From the NCBI RefSeq assembly GCF_030177895.1, contig NZ_CP123448.1:1178001-1242000 (forward strand): a stretch of 64,000 nt of DNA, read 5' to 3'. Positions 18,410-25,145 of this stretch are shown here, piece by piece. Under the pieces are notes generated by a model. The model was not told where the DNA came from. It searched no databases and was given only the letters and a program-made list of their open reading frames with translations. The DNA is from Kingella negevensis (lineage in GTDB: Bacteria; Pseudomonadota; Gammaproteobacteria; Burkholderiales; Neisseriaceae). The stretch's first letter is position 1, and each line of letters begins with the position of its first letter. Position numbers and translations under genes: made by a program.

Positions 18410-19183
18410 ATGAATATCAATCAAATTTACATTAGTGATGATTATGATGGTAACGTAAACCATTTACCACCAAGATTGCAAAAAACCGTGCAAAGTGTTT
18501 ACCAAAACATGAACCCATCGCAACATCGTGTGTATTCAAAAGAAATGCTGCGGGATTTTATTAACCAAGAATACGGCACGGAAATGCTCAAAGTATTTGA
18601 TAAATTAAAACCCTATGCCTATAAAGCAGATTTAGGGCGATATTTATTGCTGTATCGTTTAGGTGGGTGGTATTTTGATATTTCCGTAACCATGCTAGAC
18701 CAGTTTCCTGCACAAGTAGATAATTGGGACTTCATCACCTTTTCAGAACCCCTGCATATGTCCACAACATCATTTGCATGCAATAACGCCATTATCTATT
18801 CCACGCCCAATAATATTATTTTAGAGCAAACGATTTATGATGTTTGTGCCAATGTTGCCAAGGAATACTATGGCTATAATCATTTATTTCCAACGGGACC
18901 TATTTGTTTAGGACGAAATGTTGCCAGATTTTTGGAATACACGCGCGTGCATTTGGGTTTATTTACCCCTTTAACACCACATTTACCGTATAAAAATATC
19001 GCCTTTTTGCTCAACAACGGACAAATTTTTGCATGGTATAAACGCGGAGGATATGGTGGCGATTTATCCGCATTGGGTGCAACAGGCACAAACAATTACG
19101 TTCATATGTATGAACAACGCGATATTTACGACAAAAGCATAACCCTATCGCCTGAGTTAATCCACTTAACCAGACCCGAATAA
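18410..19183 (+). CDS. GT32-like glycosyltransferase (sugar-binding DXD domain)
   Basis: The 257-residue protein has the GT32/OCH1-type core YKADLGRYLLLYRLGGWYFD at residues about 70-89. The usual metal-binding DXD is represented by FDIS, so the second Asp is replaced. The N-terminal IYISDDY and LPPRLQKTVQSVYQNMNPSQ fit the family start. Such enzymes add a hexose to LPS, capsule or protein glycans; the acceptor here is unknown. AACAAGGTAATTCT precedes the ATG and an uptake word lies just upstream. Its coding sequence lacks uptake words and is AT-richer than mpl, which hints at later arrival. Confidence 0.7.
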   Translation: MNINQIYISDDYDGNVNHLPPRLQKTVQSVYQNMNPSQHRVYSKEMLRDFINQEYGTEMLKVFDKLKPYAYKADLGRYLLLYRLGGWYFDISVTMLDQFPAQVDNWDFITFSEPLHMSTTSFACNNAIIYSTPNNIILEQTIYDVCANVAKEYYGYNHLFPTGPICLGRNVARFLEYTRVHLGLFTPLTPHLPYKNIAFLLNNGQIFAWYKRGGYGGDLSALGATGTNNYVHMYEQRDIYDKSITLSPELIHLTRPE

Positions 19184-19243
19184 AGTGCAACGATACGCGC
19201 CATGTTCAGGCAGCCTGAACATTCAAAATAAAGGAAAAATCAA

Positions 19244-19273
19244 GGTGCTGTCCTAGATAACTAGGATAGCACC
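19244..19273. repeat. 13-bp inverted repeat GGTGCTGTCCTAG
   Basis: GGTGCTGTCCTAG, four bases, then CTAGGATAGCACC, with one mismatch. It directly follows a ribosome-binding-site-like AAGGAAAAATCA. It could be the fused ends of a deleted insertion sequence or a hairpin; I cannot decide which. Confidence 0.45.
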
Positions 19274-19450
19274 AAAAGTTGTTATTTGAAAATATGTCGG
19301 CAAGCCACCGATGCTCCATTGCAAAAATTTCTGTCGGGTGCTGAAAAGCTACCTGAAAATTTGCTTTATTTGAAAAACGGTGCGCTAGACGCCCCCCCTA
19401 CATTTGAATGCAGTCTGAAACTTTTTCAGGCTGCGATATTAAGGAATAAT

Positions 19451-19735
19451 ATGAGTACAAAAGTGTTACATGTTGCCAGCATTTTAGAAGGCATTTCTTG
19501 CTTGGGATTATTTGGTGTTGCCATTCCCGTGCGTTATTTTTTGAACAATTCTTCATTCATTTTTTACGCTGGCATGACGCACGGCATTTTGTTTTTGAGT
19601 TTCTTAGCGATTTTGCTGGTTACTTGCCATGTGAAAAAGTGGTCGCTGGGGATTTTTGCTTTGGGTTTGCTTGCGGCAATTGTTCCGTTTGGCACGTTTG
19701 TGTTTGACCATAAAATCAAGAAAATGGAAGCGTAA
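19451..19735 (+). CDS. DUF3817-like small membrane protein
   Basis: The ATG at 19451 follows AAGGAATAAT. Upstream in-frame codons back to 19286 cross repeats and are rejected. The 94-residue product has three membrane segments: about 15-30 (SCLGLFGVAIPVRYFL), 37-58 and 64-84. The layout SILEGISCLGLFGVAIPVRY, AGMTHGILFLSFLAILL and a Lys-rich tail fit the DUF3817 family of integral membrane proteins. Their function is unknown. An uptake-word hairpin follows. Confidence 0.7.
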   Translation: MSTKVLHVASILEGISCLGLFGVAIPVRYFLNNSSFIFYAGMTHGILFLSFLAILLVTCHVKKWSLGIFALGLLAAIVPFGTFVFDHKIKKMEA

Positions 19736-19740
19736 ATAGT

Positions 19741-19776
19741 TTTCAGGCTGCGTTTAAATATAAACGCAGCCTGAAA
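19741..19776. terminator. Uptake-word hairpin between converging genes
   Basis: TTTCAGGCTGCGTTTA and TAAACGCAGCCTGAAA are perfect 16-base arms around AATA. Confidence 0.7.
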
Positions 19777-19781
19777 CCAGT

Positions 19782-20699
19782 TTATGCACATGAGAATTTT
19801 GTCTGAATGGCTTTGCCTGCATTCGTCAAAATTTCCTGCCAGCTTGCCATGGTGTGCGGCGCATACAAATTGTGAATGCTTGGATACCACGGATTACTCG
19901 TCTCCCCAACAATCCCCCAACGCCAATCATAAGTCCGCCCAGACAACATCACCAGCGACGGAATCCCCATCGCGCCAGCTATGTGGATAATGGGCGTGTC
20001 GGTGCTGACCACAAAATCTAGTTGCGCCATCACACCAGAGATGTTCGCATAATCCACATTATCGACAAACTGAACCACTTTATGCGTTTTCAACCGCAGT
20101 CGCTCTTCATGGCTCAAGTTTTCCTGCAAAAAATACCATTGTGCGTGTGGCATACTGGCTAACAATACTTCAAGCTCTTCAATTTTTTGAACAAAGTGAA
20201 TGTCATCGCTTTCGGTGTCTTCTGGGCTTTTCCATGAAAAACCGATGCAAGGTCGGTGGATATTTTATGGGAAATATTTGGCTGCTGCGGCTTTTTTCTG
20301 TTCGCTGGCAAACAGGTAGAGGGGGATTGCTTGGGCAACTGCTCAAACGGTTGATTAAATCGTGCCAGCAAGCCGTGTAAAAACTCCCAGTAATCGCATT
20401 CAGGCAGCGTTTGTTTCCATTGTGCGCCGTCTACCACTAAATCAATATCGGGGTGGCTGCTGAGCAAGGCGACATTTTTGCTTTGCACGACCACAATCAA
20501 TTTGCTAACGCCTAAATGTTGCTTGAATAAGTGCGCCAATTGGGCAAACATGATTTCATCACCTAATTCGCCTTCGCCCCAAAACACAAACGTTTTACCT
20601 TTGAGTGATTGCGTCTCCCAGCGTTTGACGATAAGTTCACCTTCAGGTGGAAAATGTGTCCGCATGGAAAACGAGCATTTAGACATCACTTGTTCGCGG
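19782..20699 (-). pseudogene. GT9-like glycosyltransferase, 5' cut by a Correia-type element and frameshifted
   Basis: Reading on the minus strand, the 5' part includes LKGKTFVFWGEGELGDEIMF, a variant of the GT9 (heptosyltransferase-like) donor loop. Near 20246 the homology shifts frame: HKISTDLA is followed by IGFSWKSPEDTESDDIHFVQ, which leads into LLASMPHAQWYFLQENLS. The C-terminal part LDFVVSTDTPIIHIAGAMGI is the family's sugar-nucleotide region. One missing A in GCAATC would explain the shift. Upstream, the reading frame is still coding-like (YREQVMSKCSFSMRTH) up to the end of the Correia-type element at 20700, so the insertion removed the true N-terminus. Related proteins often carry N-terminal TPR units. 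Confidence 0.75.
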
Positions 20700-20806
20700 T
20701 ATAGTGGATTAAATTTAGATTAGGACAAGGCGACAACGACCACCGTGTACATCTAGTACATAAGGGAGTTGGCAACGCTGTACTAATCTAAATTTAATCC
20801 ACTATA
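20700..20806 (+). mobile_element. Correia-type miniature element, copy 3, inserted in a GT9-like gene
   Basis: A 107-bp element with ends TATAGTGGATTAAATTTAGA / TCTAAATTTAATCCACTATA, almost identical to the Neisseria Correia termini. The inside reads AGGACAAGGCGACAACGACC...GGGAGTTGGCAACGCTGTAC. It abuts the truncated 5' end of the adjacent minus-strand gene. Confidence 0.9.
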
Positions 20807-20860
20807 ACAGATTTTCAGGCTGCTTTTTTACAATTAACGTGTGCTTTTACCACAAAATAA

Positions 20861-20897
20861 AATCGCAGCCTGAAAAATCATTTTTCAGGCTGCGATT
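20861..20897. terminator. Uptake-word hairpin after mgtE
   Basis: AATCGCAGCCTGAAAAA and TTTTTCAGGCTGCGATT, 17-base arms around TCA. It lies just downstream of the mgtE stop on the minus strand. Confidence 0.7.
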
Positions 20898-20911
20898 AGG
20901 GCGCATTGACA

Positions 20912-22342
20912 TTACAGCAGGAACATAGTCGCCAAACTCAAGAAAATCAGAAAACCGCCAGAATCCGTTACCGCTGTAATCAAAACAGAACTACCCAGCG
21001 CAGGGTCTTTGCCCAGTTTTTCCATGGTTACAGGAATCATCACGCCCAACACGGCGGCGAGCAACAAATTCAGCGTCATCGCGGCAACCATCACCAAGCC
21101 AATGCCGATATTTTTGTATAACCAAAACGACACCAGCCCCATCACGCTGCCCCAAATCAAGCCATTTACCAGCGCAACGCCGATTTCTTTTTTCAATAAG
21201 CGCATGGCTTGCTGTGTGGAAATCTGCGCGTTTGCCATGGCACGGACAATCATCGTAATTGTTTGGTTGCCTGAATTGCCGCCAATCCCTGCCACAATCG
21301 GCATTAATGCGGCAAGCGCGACAATCTGCGAAATGGAATCAGAAAATGCGCCAATCACGCGGCTGGCAACAAACGCCGTCATCAAATTCACAGCAAGCCA
21401 CACCCAACGGTTTTTCACGGAATCCCACACGGGCGCAAACAGGTCTTCTTCGTCTTTCAAACCTGCCATGTTCAACATATCCGCTTCGGTTTCTTCGCGG
21501 ATAACGTCCACCATTTCATCGACTGTTAATCGAGCAATCAGCTTGCGGTTTTCATCTACCACGGGCGCGGTTACCAAGTCGTAACGCTCAAACGCGGCGG
21601 CGGCTTCTTCCACGTCTTCTTCGGGGCGGAATTTCACCACGTCTGTGGACATCACGTTTTCCACCAGTTCGTCCATATCGGCAACAAGCAAGCGGCGAAT
21701 AGGCAACACGCCTTGCAGAATATCGTTATCGTCCACCACAAAAATTTTATCGGTGTGGTCGGGCAGGCTTTCAAAGCGGCGCAGATAACGCAACACGACT
21801 TCACAAGTTACGTCCGCCCGAATGCTGACAATCTCAAAATCCATCACTGCGCCGACTTGATTATCTTCATACGACATCACGGCTTGGACTTGGGCGCGTT
21901 CTTCTTCGTCCAAATCTTTCAGTACTTCGTGAACCACGTTTTCAGGCAGCGCGTCTGCTAATTCAGCTAAGTCGTCCGTGTCCATGTCTTCCACGGCGGC
22001 AACCAGCTCTTCTTTATTCATTGCCTCAATCAGGCTTTCGCGCACTGCGTCTGACACTTCCAGCAAAACGTCGCCGTCTTCTTCTGGAATGGCGAGTTTC
22101 CACACCAATACGCGCTCTTTGGGCGGCAAACTTTCCAGCACGGTTGCCACGTCGGCAGGGTGCAGCTCATGCAAAATGCCAATCAGCATTTGTAAATTGG
22201 CGTTGGCGTGGGGTTCGGCTAGGGTGTTGTCATCTTGAATTTGCGCGTAGTGCGGCAGCAAATGGCTGGCGAGTTTGTGAATATGCTCGATGTCTGAAGC
22301 CAAGCGTTCAGAATCGTGATTGGTTTCGGTTTGATGTTCCAT
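20912..22342 (-). CDS. mgtE: Magnesium transporter MgtE
   Basis: The 476-residue protein has the MgtE layout. An acidic superhelical N-domain (HELHPADVATVLESLPPKER) is followed by two CBS domains (about residues 165-290), a connecting helix, and five membrane segments from about residue 310. The pore signature PIVAGIGGNSGNQTITMIVR is present. It is a cytoplasmically gated Mg2+ channel in the inner membrane. Start MEHQTETNHDSER at 22342. No M-box-like leader is visible upstream. The gene reads toward the Correia-type element. Confidence 0.95.
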   Translation of the reverse strand: MEHQTETNHDSERLASDIEHIHKLASHLLPHYAQIQDDNTLAEPHANANLQMLIGILHELHPADVATVLESLPPKERVLVWKLAIPEEDGDVLLEVSDAVRESLIEAMNKEELVAAVEDMDTDDLAELADALPENVVHEVLKDLDEEERAQVQAVMSYEDNQVGAVMDFEIVSIRADVTCEVVLRYLRRFESLPDHTDKIFVVDDNDILQGVLPIRRLLVADMDELVENVMSTDVVKFRPEEDVEEAAAAFERYDLVTAPVVDENRKLIARLTVDEMVDVIREETEADMLNMAGLKDEEDLFAPVWDSVKNRWVWLAVNLMTAFVASRVIGAFSDSISQIVALAALMPIVAGIGGNSGNQTITMIVRAMANAQISTQQAMRLLKKEIGVALVNGLIWGSVMGLVSFWLYKNIGIGLVMVAAMTLNLLLAAVLGVMIPVTMEKLGKDPALGSSVLITAVTDSGGFLIFLSLATMFLL

Positions 22343-22604
22343 GAAAAGCTCCGCCTGCCTGTGCAGGGTTGCTTTCAGGCAGGATTAGATGATTTGTGGG
22401 AATTTGAACAAGCTACAACTGGGGAGGTCGTCCATGATAATTTTGAAATCTGTTTATAAAGAGTTGAAAACGGCGCGTATTTTACACGCTTTGAATGTGA
22501 ACGGTGGCAGTTTTGGTGTATTTTGTTAAAAAATATCAAACTTTGTTTTTCAGGCTGCGTGGGAGGGTTTTCGGCGTATACTTCACGCAACTTTAAGTTA
22601 ATTC

Positions 22605-22629
22605 GTAGGTCGGATACTTGTATCCAACA
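22605..22629. repeat. GTAGGTCGGATAC palindrome
   Basis: GTAGGTCGGATACTTGTATCCAACA, close to the copy at 4153. Confidence 0.65.
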
Positions 22630-22668
22630 TTCCTCAATTTTATGCACAAATTAGTTTGATTAAAGAAT

Positions 22669-22693
22669 TGTCGGATTCAAGAATCCGACCTAC
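22669..22693. repeat. GTAGGTCGGATTC palindrome, inverted
   Basis: TGTCGGATTCAAGAATCCGACCTAC is the reverse complement of the copy at 7585-7609. Confidence 0.7.
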
Positions 22694-22724
22694 ACTTGTT
22701 TCTGATTATTTTTGTAACCAAACC

Positions 22725-23666
22725 ATGAACACAACCATTCCCCCATTCAACCAAATCAAAGACCCCATTCCACCGCGCTGGTTATCAGGTGGCAACCGCG
22801 AAACTCTCTACGCCAAAGCCCTGCAACGCCCTACCCCCATGTATCGCCGCGAATTACTGCCCGACAGTTTTGGCGAAGACGACGTGGCTTACGATTTTGT
22901 TGATTCTGCCGACCCAAACGCGCCTTGCGTTGTGCTATTTCACGGTTTGGAAGGCAGCAGCCACAGCCATTACGCCGTGGAACTGATGTACGCCGTACAA
23001 GAACTCGGCTGGAACGGCGTAGTTGCCCACTTTCGCAGTTGCAGTGGCGTGAAATCCAAACGCACCTATCACAGTGGCGACACACGCGAAGCCGCGCACA
23101 CTTTGAACTTGCTCGCACAACGCTATCCCACTTTGTACGCAGCAGGCGTTTCCATGGGTGGCAACGTGTTAGCCAAATATTTAGGCGAACAGGGCGATAA
23201 AGCCTTGCCCAAAGCAGCCGTTACCATTTCCACCCCGTTTGACTTACAAGCCGCAGGCGACGCGTTGGAACAAGGCATTCCGCGCTTGCTCTACACCCAA
23301 TATTTTTTAAGCTCACTGCTGAAAAAAGTGCCACCAGCCGACCACAAAATCAAATCACTCGGCGATTTTGATAATACTTATACTGCCCCCTTGCACGGTT
23401 TCACCGACCGCGAAGACTACTATCGCCGCGCGTCTGCCAAACCCTATCTGCGTGATATTGCCGTGCCAACGCTGCTGATTAACGCCAAAAACGACCCATT
23501 TGTGCCAGCGTGGTCTTTGCCGACTATGCAAGATGTTTCAGGCTGCGTTCAGTTAATGCAGCCTGAACATGGCGGACATGTCGGTTTTGTAACAGGTTCA
23601 GGGCGCGGCAATTTGCGTTGGCTGCCTGAAACGGTTTTATCGTTTTTCTTAAAGCAAGCAGCCTGA
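22725..23666 (+). CDS. Alpha/beta hydrolase, YheT family
   Basis: The ATG at 22725 (MNTTIPPFNQIKDPIPPRW) is preferred over an upstream in-frame start at 22656 that would translate the palindromic repeat. The 313-residue protein has the oxyanion region VVLFHGLEGSSHSHY, the nucleophile elbow GVSMGGN, a late acidic region NAKNDPFVPAWSLP and the terminal His in PEHGGHVGFV, matching the YheT family (340 residues in Escherichia coli). The substrate is unknown, probably an ester. Two uptake words near 23539 and 23621 encode SGC and LPET. Confidence 0.85.
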   Translation: MNTTIPPFNQIKDPIPPRWLSGGNRETLYAKALQRPTPMYRRELLPDSFGEDDVAYDFVDSADPNAPCVVLFHGLEGSSHSHYAVELMYAVQELGWNGVVAHFRSCSGVKSKRTYHSGDTREAAHTLNLLAQRYPTLYAAGVSMGGNVLAKYLGEQGDKALPKAAVTISTPFDLQAAGDALEQGIPRLLYTQYFLSSLLKKVPPADHKIKSLGDFDNTYTAPLHGFTDREDYYRRASAKPYLRDIAVPTLLINAKNDPFVPAWSLPTMQDVSGCVQLMQPEHGGHVGFVTGSGRGNLRWLPETVLSFFLKQAA

Positions 23667-23705
23667 AAAAAAGACAGTCAAAACGACTGTCTTTTTTTCA
23701 GGCTG
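23658..23705. terminator. Nested bidirectional terminator
   Basis: An inner hairpin AAAGACAGTC / GACTGTCTTT with a T7 tract lies inside an outer uptake-word pair GCAGCCTGAAAA / TTTTCAGGCTGC. The two flanking genes converge on it. Confidence 0.8.
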
Positions 23706-24240
23706 CCAATAATTTTTGGATTTCTGTTTCCATTTCAAACGGCGTTACGCTTGGCGCAAATCGTGCCACCACTTCGCCTTTTCGGTTTACTAAAAATTTC
23801 GTGAAATTCCATTTGATGTCTGCACCTTCACGTTTTTCGCCAAACGATGCCAGTTTCAGCAAAAAATCTTTGAACACGTGATTACCCAAATCTTCAGGCT
23901 GCTGTTGTTTCAAATAAGCATACAGCGGATGTGTATTTTCGCCATTCACTTCAATTTTGTTGAAAATGGTAAATTGCGTACCGAATTTCATTTGGCAAAC
24001 TTTGGCGTATTCCGCGCCATTTTCAGGGGCTTGTTCGCGGAATTGATTGCAAGGAAAATCTAAAATTTCCAAACCTTGTTCACGATATTTTGCGTATAAA
24101 CTTTGCAGTTCTTCATATTGTGGAGTTAAGCCGCAGCGTGTAGCGGTGTTCACAATCAGCAAAACTTTGCCTTGATAATCGTTTAGGGATTTGTCTTCGC
24201 CTTGAGCAGTTTGTAGTGTGAAATCGTATAAAGTAGTCAT
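23698..24240 (-). CDS. Glutathione peroxidase (BtuE/Gpx-like)
   Basis: The start at 24240 (MTTLYDFTLQTAQGED) is chosen because GGATAAC sits about 8 bases upstream; an ATG at 24252 is closer to the hairpin. The 180-residue protein has the redox motif NTATRCGLTPQY with the catalytic Cys, the second Gpx motif ILDFPCNQFREQ, and WNFTKFLVNRKGEVV with the catalytic Trp and Asn. It reduces peroxides, probably with thioredoxin or glutathione as donor. The stop overlaps the outer arm of the terminator. Confidence 0.9.
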   Translation of the reverse strand: MTTLYDFTLQTAQGEDKSLNDYQGKVLLIVNTATRCGLTPQYEELQSLYAKYREQGLEILDFPCNQFREQAPENGAEYAKVCQMKFGTQFTIFNKIEVNGENTHPLYAYLKQQQPEDLGNHVFKDFLLKLASFGEKREGADIKWNFTKFLVNRKGEVVARFAPSVTPFEMETEIQKLLAA

Positions 24241-24254
24241 ATTGTTATCCATAA

Positions 24255-24288
24255 AAATGCAGCCTGAAAAAGTTTTCAGGCTGCATTT
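24255..24288 (-). terminator. Uptake-word hairpin after cheX
   Basis: AAATGCAGCCTGAAAA pairs with TTTTCAGGCTGCATTT just downstream of cheX on the minus strand. Confidence 0.65.
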
Positions 24289-24298
24289 GTCTTAAAAA

Positions 24299-24754
24299 TT
24301 AAGATTTACGCAAAGAAATCACGATAGACGCTGTGCGGTTTTTCCAGTTGATTGGAATCACGAAAGAACGGTCTTTACGTGGCAACAAGATTTCATCAGG
24401 TGCGCCACGCAATACGATTGGTACAGAAATTTCAAATTCTTCACCAAATTCGCTGCGTGCATTACCTGCGATGGTGTTTGCCACTTCGCCCACCAAGTCA
24501 ATCATGAACGCTTCGCTCATTTCGTGTTCGCCCATCAAAATCAACAAGCGTTCCAACAACTCTTTAGGTGCTGTGAAGTACACGATACCTTTTTGTTTGC
24601 CAGAAATTGCAATCACGCCAGTGAAATCTTTTGCAGATGGTACTGAGTTTTCAACCAAATAAGGTGTGCCAACGACCAATTCATCAGGTTCCATCACTTG
24701 GTTAAAGTACTTTTGTACACCCTCCAAGAATACTTGTAATTTTTCTTCTTTCAT
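24299..24754 (-). CDS. cheX: CheX-type phosphatase
   Basis: The 151-residue protein resembles CheX of the CheC/CheX/FliY phosphatase family. Its middle contains MIDLVGEVANTIAGNARSEF, matching the family's E-x2-N catalytic signature (Glu and Asn of EVAN). The N-terminal half forms the usual FTGVIAISGKQKGIVYFTAP sheet. It should dephosphorylate CheY. It ends the three-gene minus-strand group cheA-cheY-cheX and starts 10 bp after cheY, behind AAGGAAAGTAAA. Confidence 0.8.
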   Translation of the reverse strand: MKEEKLQVFLEGVQKYFNQVMEPDELVVGTPYLVENSVPSAKDFTGVIAISGKQKGIVYFTAPKELLERLLILMGEHEMSEAFMIDLVGEVANTIAGNARSEFGEEFEISVPIVLRGAPDEILLPRKDRSFVIPINWKNRTASIVISLRKS

Positions 24755-24764
24755 TTTACTTTCC

Positions 24765-25127
24765 TTATTCTAACATTTCGTCAAGAGCTTCAAATAAATC
24801 TTCATCGGTAAACGGTTTACAGATAAAACCACGTGCACCTAATTGCAGGGCTTTAATGCCAGTCGCTTTATCCGACAGTGCTGAAATTACCAAAATATTG
24901 GCATTTTCATCAAAGTTAGTTAATTCATAGATACATTCCAAACCGTCCATTTTCGGCATGGTCAAATCCATGGTAACCAAATCAGGTTGATGTTGCTTAT
25001 ACAACTCCAATGCTTCTAAACCGTTGGTTGCTGTCGCAACAACTTCAAAATCCATTTTAGTAGAACCGCGTGAAATACGGTTACGGATTACGTTAGAGTC
25101 ATCAACAATAAGTAATTTTTTAGACAT
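24765..25127 (-). CDS. cheY: CheY-like single-domain response regulator
   Basis: The start at 25127 (MSKKLLIVDDSNVIRNRI) has GAGGA upstream; a GTG at 25142 is less likely. The 120-residue receiver has the acidic pair DD at residues 9-10, the phospho-acceptor Asp in DLVTMDLTMPKMDG, the Ser of LVISALSDK (Thr/Ser position) and the Lys of ICKPFTDEDL. It has no output domain, so it acts by binding a partner. It lies between the kinase and CheX, pointing to a phospho-relay closed by CheX. Confidence 0.9.
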   Translation of the reverse strand: MSKKLLIVDDSNVIRNRISRGSTKMDFEVVATATNGLEALELYKQHQPDLVTMDLTMPKMDGLECIYELTNFDENANILVISALSDKATGIKALQLGARGFICKPFTDEDLFEALDEMLE

Positions 25128-25145
25128 AGTGTCCTCGTTCACAAA

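Larger units (their letters stand above)
22343..22724. other. Non-coding gap with palindromic repeats between divergent genes
   Basis: I see no gene. The gap holds an uptake word near 22551 and two GTAGGTCGG palindromes in opposite orientation at 22605-22629 and 22669-22693. The second runs close to the start of the hydrolase gene. Confidence 0.7.

Noticed and set aside
21009..21584. Plus-strand ORF of 191 codons opposite mgtE
   Set aside because: It is antisense to the membrane and CBS domains of MgtE and has no ribosome-binding site or motif.
22656..22724. Upstream start for the YheT-like hydrolase
   Set aside because: The extra 23 codons translate a palindromic repeat; the ATG at 22725 gives the family N-terminus.
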